A DNA stretch of 5,504 nt from CAYZEZ01 sp964477295 (GCA_964477295.1 CAYZEZ010000300.1:1-5504); one strand, 5' to 3'. Counted from the first letter of the stretch, positions 1 through 5,480 are shown. A program made the numbers and translations. The notes: generated by a model not told the origin, from the letters alone.

Positions 1-84
1 GTCACCCCTGTTGGGTCTCTGTGCTGAAACACCTGTAGCCATCAATATGGCAGCTGCTGTTAATAATACTATTCTTAGTCTCAT
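1..84 (-). CDS. 5' end of a divergent gene for an exported protein (partial)
   Basis: On the minus strand an ATG at 84 opens a reading frame that stays open for 28 codons and runs off the left edge. The peptide begins with basic residues (MRLR), continues with a hydrophobic stretch (IVLLTAAAILMATGV) and ends the leader with SAQ. This is a textbook Sec signal peptide with a likely signal peptidase I site around Ala21-Gln22. The visible start of the mature protein is Gln-Arg-Pro-Asn-Arg-Gly-Asp, polar and basic. Too little remains to assign a family. Spy/CpxP-like or DUF4890-type periplasmic proteins of Bacteroidota can begin in a similar way, but that is only a guess. A second ATG at 89 is followed at once by a stop, so 84 is the only sensible start. 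The gene is divergent from the DUF134 regulator and shares its 75-bp upstream region, so common regulation is possible. Confidence 0.72.
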   Translation of the reverse strand, partial: MRLRIVLLTAAAILMATGVSAQRPNRGD

Positions 85-123
85 TTCATTTTTTTTATAA
101 AAATAGGCAAATAATTAGTTTTT

Positions 124-137
124 TGCACATATGTGCA
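124..137. promoter_or_regulatory. Perfect 14-bp palindrome, candidate operator in the divergent intergenic region
   Basis: TGCACATATGTGCA reads identically on both strands with no spacer. It lies between the divergent exported-protein gene (start 84) and the DUF134 regulator (start 160), directly upstream of the candidate -7 element at 139-146. This is where a dimeric regulator would block or recruit RNA polymerase. The DUF134 protein encoded next door is the obvious candidate binder (inference). No second copy was noticed in the other gaps of the window. Confidence 0.6.
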
Positions 138-138
138 T

Positions 139-146
139 TATATTTG
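139..146 (+). promoter_or_regulatory. Candidate Bacteroidota-type -7 promoter element for the DUF134 gene
   Basis: TATATTTG matches the Bacteroidota sigma-ABfr -7 consensus TAnnTTTG at every fixed position. At the usual spacing the -33 region has only TTAG (115-118), one mismatch from TTTG. The exact TTTG at 122-125 is too close, about 13 nt away. Transcription would begin near 150-153, leaving a very short leader before the ATG at 160. It would also place the alternative GTG at 133 upstream of the transcript, which supports the 160 start. Confidence 0.45.
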
Positions 147-159
147 TAAAAAATATTTT

Positions 160-615
160 ATGTCCAGACCCAAATCAGATAGAATTGTACTGGAGCCACC
201 TCTCTTTTCAGATTTCAAGCCGATAGGAGTCAGAGGACAGGATCTCGACCAGATACTGTTGACACTAGATGAATTTGAAGCATTTCGCCTGGCTGATGAT
301 ATCGGCCTGTCGCATGCTGAAGCAGCTGATGAAATGGAGATATCCCGGTCAACGTTTACACGGCTTATTGAAAAGGCCAGGAAAAAAATAGCTGAATTTA
401 TTATTCAGGGAAAGTTGCTTACGATTGAGGGGGGCAGCATTCATTTCAGAAATAATATTATTCGTTGTCAGAGTTGTGGTCATATGTTCAAAATAAATAT
501 TAATTCAATCGTAACAGAATGTCCGGCCTGTCATTCAAAGAACCTGATTAATCTGGCAGGTGGTTTCGGGCATGGAAAATGTTGCCATTTTAACTATAAA
601 AAAAGAGGGAGGTAA
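160..615 (+). CDS. DUF134 (UPF0251) family DNA-binding protein with C-terminal zinc ribbon
   Basis: This 151-residue protein has the organisation of the DUF134/UPF0251 family. The N-terminal Arg-Pro segment and 'EP...F.P.G' stretch (residues 3-26) lead into a sigma-70 region-4-like helix-turn-helix at about 33-82, with the characteristic LTLDEFEAFRLAD start and the recognition-helix region SRSTFTRLIEKARKKIAE. A zinc ribbon follows, with CxxC pairs at Cys103/106 and Cys121/124, and the tail is Gly/Lys/Arg-rich and contains Cys-Cys-His (141-143). The family is treated as putative transcriptional regulators and often sits beside Orp/NifX-type and Mrp/MinD ATPase genes. The ATG at 160 was chosen over the in-frame GTG at 133 because family members begin with this MxRP motif and because 133 falls inside the palindrome and upstream of the promoter. 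The next gene starts 2 nt after the stop. A role in controlling this cluster is inferred from position. Confidence 0.88.
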   Translation: MSRPKSDRIVLEPPLFSDFKPIGVRGQDLDQILLTLDEFEAFRLADDIGLSHAEAADEMEISRSTFTRLIEKARKKIAEFIIQGKLLTIEGGSIHFRNNIIRCQSCGHMFKININSIVTECPACHSKNLINLAGGFGHGKCCHFNYKKRGR

Positions 616-617
616 TT

Positions 618-938
618 ATGCCTAGAGGTGACAGAACAGGGCCGTATGGAGAAGGCCCCAGAACAGGAAGACAAATGGGATATTGCGTCGGCAATGAACA
701 TCCGGGATTTATTAACATGGGTCAAAACCGGGGAAGAGGATTTGGAAGAAGGTTCCGGGGTGGTTTTGGTTATGGAAGAGGATTCGGTCCCGGATTCAAT
801 TATGGCCCGGATAACTATTATCAGGGGGGTATCCCTGATGTTTCAGAAAAGACAATGATCGAAAATGAGATCCGGATTCTCAAGGACCAATTGTCTTCTT
901 TAGAAGAACGCCTCTCCAGGATCGGAGAGGAGAAATGA
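618..938 (+). CDS. DUF5320 family Gly/Arg-rich protein with C-terminal coiled coil
   Basis: This 106-residue protein opens with the DUF5320 signature MPRGDRTGPYGEGPRTGR, followed by a single Cys at position 23 in GYCVG. Residues 35-63 are low-complexity Gly/Arg/Phe repeats (GRGFG, GGFGYG, GPGFNYG). The C-terminal part, about 76-106, is a charged helix with a heptad pattern (IENEIRILKDQLSSLEERLSRI) that should form a short coiled coil, so the protein is probably oligomeric. A good Shine-Dalgarno-like GGGAGG lies just before the ATG, unlike most genes here, which suggests strong translation. No biochemical function is established for the family. It commonly accompanies DUF134 and Orp/NifX-type genes in anaerobes, so a role in metal or cofactor handling is plausible but unproven. 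A 76-aa frame within 628-858 is only a shadow of this gene. Confidence 0.82.
   Translation: MPRGDRTGPYGEGPRTGRQMGYCVGNEHPGFINMGQNRGRGFGRRFRGGFGYGRGFGPGFNYGPDNYYQGGIPDVSEKTMIENEIRILKDQLSSLEERLSRIGEEK
911..930 (+). other. Perfect RNA hairpin at the 3' end of the DUF5320 gene
   Basis: The arms CCTCTCC (911-917) and GGAGAGG (924-930) are exact complements around a 6-nt loop. The hairpin lies inside the last codons of the DUF5320 gene, 5 nt before its stop codon. No T-run follows directly, so it is not an intrinsic terminator. It could protect the 3' end of a processed transcript or pause ribosomes, but the coincidence of Arg/Glu codons could also produce it. Confidence 0.5.
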
Positions 939-949
939 TAATTAATTAA

Positions 950-980
950 ACAGGCCAGGTTAGGTTTTGCCAGTTTTTTT
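950..980 (+). terminator. Weak candidate intrinsic terminator or attenuator
   Basis: ACAGGC (950-955) can pair with GCCAGT (969-974) with one A-A mismatch across a 13-nt loop, and the arm runs into seven Ts (974-980). The stem is short and imperfect, so termination would be partial at best. Its position between the two-gene DUF134/DUF5320 block and the zinc-ribbon gene would suit attenuation. Confidence is low. Confidence 0.25.
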
Positions 981-1016
981 AGTTAAGTGAATAATTATGA
1001 TCTAAAATCAAGTAAA

Positions 1017-1256
1017 ATGAATGGTTCTGGAAAAGGAAGGAATATGGGGCAAGGTAAGGGTGAAGGCCGGGGCGGCGGTCGTGGCCGCAATAAAGGCGGT
1101 GCCTATGGTGCCGGTGGATACTGCATTTGTGCAAAATGTGGAGAAAAAGTCCCTCACCAGAGAGGTATAAAGTGCACTAAGTTAAAATGCCCCGGATGCG
1201 GACATACTATGATAAGAGAAGAGTTGCTCAGGGATAAGAGACAATCCAAATCCTGA
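1017..1256 (+). CDS. Small Gly-rich zinc-ribbon protein
   Basis: From the chosen ATG the product is 79 residues. Residues 1-34 are Gly/Arg/Lys-rich (GQGKGEGRGGGRGRNKGG). The rest is a compact metal-binding domain: Tyr-Cys-Ile-Cys-Ala-Lys-Cys (Cys36, 38, 41), the conserved-looking VPHQRG segment, Cys53, and a CPGC knuckle (Cys58, 61) before a basic tail. Six cysteines and one histidine suit a zinc ribbon or a rubredoxin-like metal site. Small proteins of this design are found near DUF134, DUF5320 and Orp/NifX genes in anaerobes, but their function is unknown. The start is uncertain. GTG 987 would add 10 residues unlike the rest of the protein, while ATG 1044 has a GGAAGG just upstream and would give 70 residues. 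ATG 1017 is preceded by an A-rich stretch typical of Bacteroidota starts. Confidence 0.78.
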   Translation: MNGSGKGRNMGQGKGEGRGGGRGRNKGGAYGAGGYCICAKCGEKVPHQRGIKCTKLKCPGCGHTMIREELLRDKRQSKS

Positions 1257-1395
1257 ATTACTCTTTCTATAAAATTATTAGCTCCTGGTCAAAACGAAAC
1301 AGTGCTTTGATACTGTTGATATGGAATTTGTATGGCCCCGCTGATCTGATATTCCAAAATAATCTAATAATCAATCCAGTAAAAAAAAGAAAAAC
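1257..1395. other. 139-bp non-coding gap with inverted repeats, possible internal promoter or operator
   Basis: No credible gene lies here. Two inverted repeats are visible. AACAGT (1298-1303) and ACTGTT (1312-1317) are separated by 8 nt, and TGGAAT (1322-1327) and ATTCCA (1351-1356) by a longer loop. TACTGTTG at 1311-1318 is one base away from the TAnnTTTG -7 consensus. The run before the next ATG is A-rich. This is the only gap above 80 bp on the plus-strand gene run, so a second promoter for the genes from 1396 onward is likely to lie in it, although no clear one can be picked. Confidence 0.35.
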
Positions 1396-1731
1396 ATGAA
1401 AAAGTTTGCTATTCCTACTGTAAATAAAATGTTGACACCCCATTTTGGCCATTGTGAAAATTTTGCGATCGTTTCAACGGAGAATGATAATATTATAAGT
1501 ATTCAATTCATTGATCCTCCTGTGCATCAACCAGGAGCCTATCCAAAGTTTCTGGCCGACCAGGGAGTCAATGTCATTATTTCGGGAGGAATGGGCATAA
1601 AAGCCCAGGAACTTTTTGCACAAAACAACATTGAGGTTTGTATTGGTGTTTCAAGCAATTCACCTCAATACATTGTTGAACAATATTTACAGAATCAACT
1701 GGAAACCGGCCAAAACCTATGTGATCATTAA
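1396..1731 (+). CDS. NifX/NifB-C/Orp-type cofactor-binding protein (PF02579), Cys/His-containing
   Basis: This 111-residue single-domain protein belongs to the dinitrogenase iron-molybdenum cofactor biosynthesis fold (RNase H-like, MTH1175 type). Visible signatures are the N-terminal strand KKFAIPT, the loop LTPHFGHCENF with His16, His19 and Cys20, His44 plus PGAYP before FLADQGVNVIISGGMG (residues 52-67), Cys82 after the next strand, and the C-terminal GQNLCDH with Cys109 and His111. Members bind metal-sulfur clusters or cofactor precursors. Nothing here points to nitrogenase, because no nif genes are present. The His/Cys positions are suited to metal ligation, in contrast with the cysteine-free paralogue at 3460-3798. 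The upstream bases are A-rich without a Shine-Dalgarno. The ATPase gene follows after 2 nt, so co-translation and joint function are likely. The specific cofactor is unknown. Confidence 0.88.
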   Translation: MKKFAIPTVNKMLTPHFGHCENFAIVSTENDNIISIQFIDPPVHQPGAYPKFLADQGVNVIISGGMGIKAQELFAQNNIEVCIGVSSNSPQYIVEQYLQNQLETGQNLCDH

Positions 1732-1733
1732 AA

Positions 1734-2594
1734 ATGAAAATTACGGTCGCCAGCGGTAAGGGAGGGACAGGTAAAACTACCATATCAACTAACCTTGCAA
1801 GTTATATTGCCAGGGAGAAAAAAGTTATCCTGGCAGACCTTGATGTGGAGGAACCAAATTCAGGATTATTTATTAAAGGAAGGCTGATACGAAAAGAAGA
1901 TAAATTTAAACCGATCCCGGAATGGATTGAGGATAATTGTACATTATGCGGGAATTGTCAGGAGGTATGCAATTTCAATGCAGTGATCCAGCTTGGCCCG
2001 ACCATCCTGGTCTTCCCTCAATTATGCCACGGATGTTTTGCCTGCGCAGAACTATGTCCTTCGTCCGCACTTACCATGGTCCCTCAAAAAATGGGTGAAC
2101 TTCAACATTTTGAAAACGGAAAGTTGAGTTTTATCGAAAGCAGGCTTGATATTGGCCAGGAGCAGGCGACTCAACTTATATCCCAAACAAATAAATATAT
2201 TGATGAGCACTTTGCCGATAATATCATTAAAATATATGATTCTCCCCCCGGCACATCCTGTCCTGTAATAGAAGCGGTAAAAGATGCCGATTTTGTGGTT
2301 TTGGTTACAGAACCAACACCCTTTGGACTCCATGATCTGAAATTGGCGGTTGAGACCATGAGGAAGCTGGAGAAAAAATGTGGGGTTGTGATTAACCGCC
2401 ATGGTATCGGGAACTATGAAGTGATGAATTATTGCCATAATGAGAACATCCCTGTAATTTCTAAAATCCCTAACGAACGCAGAATTGCTGAGTTATATTC
2501 CCGTGGTAAATTGATTTATACGGAGATTCCGGAAATGAAAAAACAGATGGAAATCATCCGTGACTATATTATGAATAATGTAAGCAGAAAATGA
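1734..2594 (+). CDS. MinD-superfamily P-loop ATPase with inserted 2x[4Fe-4S] ferredoxin domain (first copy)
   Basis: This 286-residue protein has a deviant Walker A motif, GKGGTGKTT (residues 8-16), with signature lysine Lys9. It also has the switch I-like DLDVEEPN (35-42) and the switch II motif DSPPGTSCPV (169-178). Between switch I and switch II sits a bacterial ferredoxin insert with Cys69/72/75/79 and Cys98/101/104/108, enough for two [4Fe-4S] clusters. The second half continues with VTEPTPFGLHDL, typical of this subgroup (COG1149-like). The length is normal and the domain set complete. It is a cytoplasmic ATPase, and relatives are components of the Desulfovibrio ORP complex. The general Mrp/Nbp35 relationship suggests a role in cluster or cofactor assembly rather than division-site placement, although that point is debated for ORP. 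The gene starts 2 nt after the NifX-type gene, and its stop overlaps the next start in ATGA. Confidence 0.92.
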   Translation: MKITVASGKGGTGKTTISTNLASYIAREKKVILADLDVEEPNSGLFIKGRLIRKEDKFKPIPEWIEDNCTLCGNCQEVCNFNAVIQLGPTILVFPQLCHGCFACAELCPSSALTMVPQKMGELQHFENGKLSFIESRLDIGQEQATQLISQTNKYIDEHFADNIIKIYDSPPGTSCPVIEAVKDADFVVLVTEPTPFGLHDLKLAVETMRKLEKKCGVVINRHGIGNYEVMNYCHNENIPVISKIPNERRIAELYSRGKLIYTEIPEMKKQMEIIRDYIMNNVSRK

Positions 2595-3469
2595 AGGAAA
2601 TCGTTGTCATATCGGGGAAGGGAGGAACAGGGAAAACCTCAATAGCAGCATCTTTTGCCTGTCTTGGCGGGAAGGAGGCAATCATAGCGGATTGTGATGT
2701 AGATGCGGCAGACATGCATCTCCTGCTGCAACCGGAATATAATAAATCAGAAGATTTCTACAGCGGAGAACTGGCTATAATTAACCAGGACAGTTGTACG
2801 CAATGTGGAAAATGTTTTAATACATGCCGTTTTAATGCCATCTCACATATTGATGACATGTTCCTTATAGATCCCCTGGATTGTGAAGGATGTGGTTATT
2901 GTAGCCGCGTTTGCCCTGAAAATGCTATTAATAATGAAATTCAAAATGCTGGTCTGTGGTATATATCAAATATCAAAACCGGCAGTATAATGGTTCATGC
3001 CAGACTTGGAATTGGTGCAGACAATTCCGGGAAACTTGTCGCTAAAGTCAAGAATGAAGCCAGGAGCATTGCAAAAGTTAACAACAAAGACTGGATCCTG
3101 ATTGATGGTTCTCCCGGCATCGGGTGCCCTGTCATTTCATCACTCTCAGGAGCAGACTTTGCAGTAATGGTCACTGAGCCAACTGTTTCAGGGCTGCATG
3201 ATTTGAAAAGGGTGTTCGAATTAGTTAAGAAATTTAAAATCAGGACAGGTTGCATCATTAATAAATCAGACCTGAATATCCCGGTAACCGAAAAAATTAA
3301 AACCTTTTTAAAGGAGGAGAATATTCTGCATCTCGCCAACCTGCCATACGATGAAACTTTCACAGAATCAATGACATACGGACAGACAATTGTTGAATTC
3401 TCAGATAATAACCTTACAGGTATTCTATCAGATGCCTGGAATAAAATAAAACAAACATTATGCGAATAG
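2591..3469 (+). CDS. MinD-superfamily P-loop ATPase with inserted 2x[4Fe-4S] ferredoxin domain (second copy)
   Basis: This 292-residue paralogue of the preceding gene has deviant Walker A GKGGTGKTS (9-17, signature Lys10), ADCDVDAAD (33-41) and switch II DGSPGIGCPV (172-181). The ferredoxin insert carries cysteines at 69, 72, 75, 79 and 98, 101, 104, 108, the same residue numbers as in the first copy. After the insert it has the GxLWYIS-type segment and the VTEPTVSGLHDLKRV motif. The two proteins differ enough elsewhere (for example LLLQPEY after switch I) to be an old duplication. MinD-type ATPases work as dimers, so a heterodimer of the two copies is a reasonable inference. The gene overlaps its upstream neighbour by 4 nt (ATGA) and its downstream neighbour by 10 nt, which implies translational coupling and near-equal production of the set. 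Confidence 0.92.
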   Translation: MKEIVVISGKGGTGKTSIAASFACLGGKEAIIADCDVDAADMHLLLQPEYNKSEDFYSGELAIINQDSCTQCGKCFNTCRFNAISHIDDMFLIDPLDCEGCGYCSRVCPENAINNEIQNAGLWYISNIKTGSIMVHARLGIGADNSGKLVAKVKNEARSIAKVNNKDWILIDGSPGIGCPVISSLSGADFAVMVTEPTVSGLHDLKRVFELVKKFKIRTGCIINKSDLNIPVTEKIKTFLKEENILHLANLPYDETFTESMTYGQTIVEFSDNNLTGILSDAWNKIKQTLCE

Positions 3470-3798
3470 CTTTTACATCAAAAGGGACAAATTGGGATTC
3501 CATGATGGATCCCAGGTTTGGACGGACTGAATTTCTTCTGATCTATGATGAAGAAAAAAATAAACTCACCCATTTTGATAACCGGGCGATTGAAGACGAA
3601 GCCCATGGTGCAGGACCTAAAACTGCACAAAAATTGTTTAAACTGAAGGCAGATGTCCTGATCACCGGCAATGGTCCGGGTGATAATGCCGCAAGTGTCC
3701 TTGCCAAAGCGAAAATAATGATTTATACGGGAGCAGGTGACCTGACCGTCAAGGAAGCGTTTGATGCCTATAAAAAGGATTCACTGGAAAAATATTAG
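3460..3798 (+). CDS. Orp/NifX-type cofactor-binding protein (PF02579), cysteine-free
   Basis: This 112-residue member of the MTH1175/NifX fold begins MRIAFTSKG, followed by the MDPRFGRTEFLLIYD loop and strand (residues 16-30). It then has HGAGPKTAQKLFKLKADVLITGNGPGDNAA (about 49-78) and a C-terminal helix ending KDSLEKY. It contains no cysteine at all, so any metal cluster would have to be held non-covalently, as the Mo-Cu sulfide cluster is in Desulfovibrio Orp. The MDPRFGR and GNGPG segments resemble Orp-type members more than the Cys/His-rich paralogue upstream. The gene starts inside the end of the second ATPase gene (10-nt overlap), which ties it to that ATPase. Cofactor identity is not readable from sequence, so no gene symbol is given. 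Confidence 0.87.
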   Translation: MRIAFTSKGTNWDSMMDPRFGRTEFLLIYDEEKNKLTHFDNRAIEDEAHGAGPKTAQKLFKLKADVLITGNGPGDNAASVLAKAKIMIYTGAGDLTVKEAFDAYKKDSLEKY

Positions 3799-3805
3799 CC
3801 GGAAA

Positions 3806-4246
3806 GTGAAAAAAATTGGAATCATTATTTGTGACCGTTACCGTGATTGTGGTGGCGGTAAATGCTTCAGGGCCATGTATAACAGGGAGGGGGCATTTGA
3901 TATTTACAAAAAAGATGTTCCTGTTGAAGTGATCGGATATGCAAATTGTGGTGGCTGCCCGGGCGGTAACATAGAATACGTTCCGGAAGAGATGAAGAAA
4001 AATGGTGCAGAAGTTATTCACCTGGCCACGGGATTTGTTGTTGGATACCCACCCTGTCCTTACATCAAACATTTCCAGGATTTCATCAGGGAAAAATACG
4101 ATATGAAAGTAGTCGTTGGCACACATCCCATACCACAAAAATACTTTGAGACACATTCGAAGCTTGGAACATGGAAATCAGAGAGCTGGAAAAAGCTGAT
4201 TAAGCCTACATTAGCAACGGAGAAGATCAGACTATTGTACAATTAA
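3806..4246 (+). CDS. CGGC-domain protein (PF08821), putative metal-binding
   Basis: This 146-residue protein starts with the strand KKIGIIICDRYRDCGGGKCF, carrying Cys9, Cys15 and Cys20. It has the name-giving motif Cys-Gly-Gly-Cys-Pro-Gly at residues 48-53 and a further Cys84 in GYPPCPYI. The C-terminal half has VVVGTHPIPQKYFETH, with His107 and His117. The spaced cysteines are predicted to bind metal; the family has no firmly known role. The GTG at 3806 was chosen because family members begin with MKKIGII-like sequence and because it lies 7 nt after the preceding stop, whereas the in-frame ATG at 3761 would force a 38-nt overlap and add 15 unrelated residues. A GGAAA lies directly before the GTG. 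Its position in the operon suggests service to the same metal-cofactor process (inference). Confidence 0.85.
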   Translation: MKKIGIIICDRYRDCGGGKCFRAMYNREGAFDIYKKDVPVEVIGYANCGGCPGGNIEYVPEEMKKNGAEVIHLATGFVVGYPPCPYIKHFQDFIREKYDMKVVVGTHPIPQKYFETHSKLGTWKSESWKKLIKPTLATEKIRLLYN

Positions 4247-4255
4247 TAAAACATA

Positions 4256-5470
4256 TTGAAACTTACACCTGGTTTATCCAGACATAATTATTATTCCTTC
4301 CTGTGGCATGCTTCTTTTCTGGCCCTTGCACAGAATTTCATGGATGTTGATACGGTTATACCGGCCATGCTGGTGGAAGCAGGAGGTAACGGATTGCATA
4401 TTGGCTTGATGACGTCAATTATGCTGGGCGGTTCAAGTTTTACCCAGTTGATCTTTGCTCCGTTCATCAGCAATTATCCCTACAAGAAAAAATTTCTGCT
4501 GCTGGGCATTAATGCAAGGATTCTTTCACTGCTGATTATGAGTATCATGCTGTATTTTTCACTCAAAGGAGAATACACTATCTGGCTAATATTTATGCTT
4601 ATAACATTTTTTTCACTCGGGGGCGCTTTTGCCAATGTTAGTTACACTGATATCCTTGGAAAATCAGTTGATCAATCTACCAGAAAATCATTTTTTTCAG
4701 TAAAACAGGTTGTTACGGGTTTGGTGCTGTTCTTTTCTGCTTTCCTTGCTAAAAAGGTGATTACATTTGAAGACTTTCCCCTGAATTATGCTTACATGTT
4801 TTTTATCGGTTTTCTGGCCCTTTTTATCGCATCGCTGGGATTCTGGCAATTGAAAGAACGCGAGCCTTCAAGAATGATTATAAAAAGTCCCAGGCATTTC
4901 ATGTCCTTAATAAAAACCGAATTATCACAAAACAAAAAGCTTGTATATTTTCTTGGATTCATCAATACGATGGGAGTCAGTATTACGCTCTTACCTTTCA
5001 TTATACTGTATGCCAAAGAAATGTATCACACCCAAAGTCATGATACCGGTATGTTCCTTCTTTATAAAGTAATCGGGAGTGTTGCCATAGGTTTTGTACT
5101 GTTTATTATAAACAAAAAATTCAAATACCGATACCTGCTTTATGGTAATGTATTCCTGGTTGTATCAGTTCTGTTAGTTCTCCTTTTATTACCAGGCACA
5201 CCACCCTTTTTATTTATTTTTTTAACAGGTGGTATTATTGTTTCCATGTATTTAATATCCATGAATGGAGTATTGCTTGAAATATCAGGTACTGAAAACA
5301 GGGCCCTCTATGCAGGTATGGCAGGAGCGGGCAATATTCTGCCAGCCATATTCCCCTTATTGGGCGGGTGGATTATAGAACGGTCAGGGTATCCGATATT
5401 CCTGATTTTATTTATGTCTATTATTCTGATTTCGCTGTTTTTTATCTATAAACTTGATTGCAGAAAATGA
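4256..5470 (+). CDS. MFS transporter, 12 predicted transmembrane helices
   Basis: This 404-residue integral membrane protein has about twelve hydrophobic segments: roughly 13-35, 49-70, 79-101, 107-127, 149-165, 178-197, 229-252, 265-285, 292-312, 316-338, 350-373 and 380-399. A basic cytoplasmic loop at about 200-228 (KEREPSRMIIK...) separates the two six-helix halves, as in the major facilitator superfamily. The loop between helices 2 and 3 (FISNYPYKKKFLLLG) is a degenerate motif A. FMDVDTVIPAML in helix 1 carries two buried acidic residues that could take part in proton or substrate coupling. The start is a TTG, 3 nt after an in-frame stop. The next in-frame Met (residue 29) would cut helix 1, so TTG is preferred. 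The gene follows the CGGC gene by 9 nt and probably ends this operon. The substrate cannot be predicted. Confidence 0.87.
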   Translation: MKLTPGLSRHNYYSFLWHASFLALAQNFMDVDTVIPAMLVEAGGNGLHIGLMTSIMLGGSSFTQLIFAPFISNYPYKKKFLLLGINARILSLLIMSIMLYFSLKGEYTIWLIFMLITFFSLGGAFANVSYTDILGKSVDQSTRKSFFSVKQVVTGLVLFFSAFLAKKVITFEDFPLNYAYMFFIGFLALFIASLGFWQLKEREPSRMIIKSPRHFMSLIKTELSQNKKLVYFLGFINTMGVSITLLPFIILYAKEMYHTQSHDTGMFLLYKVIGSVAIGFVLFIINKKFKYRYLLYGNVFLVVSVLLVLLLLPGTPPFLFIFLTGGIIVSMYLISMNGVLLEISGTENRALYAGMAGAGNILPAIFPLLGGWIIERSGYPIFLILFMSIILISLFFIYKLDCRK

Positions 5471-5480
5471 ATTCGCAAAA

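Noticed and set aside
133..159. GTG start at 133 adding nine residues to the DUF134 protein
   Set aside because: The codon lies inside the 14-bp palindrome and upstream of the candidate transcription start, and family members begin at the MxRP motif encoded from 160.
987..1016. GTG start at 987 for the zinc-ribbon protein
   Set aside because: The extra residues (NNYDLKSSK) do not resemble the Gly-rich remainder, the DNA looks intergenic, and there is no ribosome binding site. It remains possible.
1046..1078. G-run cluster that might form a G-quadruplex
   Set aside because: The G runs are explained by consecutive Gly and Arg codons in the low-complexity N-terminus, and only three runs reach three or more Gs.
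1267..1452. Minus-strand 61-residue open frame
   Set aside because: It overlaps the start of the NifX-type gene on the opposite strand, has no recognisable domain, and half of it is the non-coding gap. The other antisense frames across the ATPase, CGGC and MFS genes were dismissed for the same kind of reason.
1734..3469. Min cell-division system
   Set aside because: The ATPases share the MinD fold, but they carry ferredoxin inserts and no MinC or MinE gene is nearby. A link to septum placement has been proposed for the Desulfovibrio ORP complex but cannot be read here.
1396..3798. Nitrogen fixation cluster
   Set aside because: NifX-fold proteins and P-loop ATPases could suggest nif genes, but no nitrogenase structural gene, NifB radical SAM domain, NifE or NifN is present. 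The ferredoxin-insert ATPases are not NifH.
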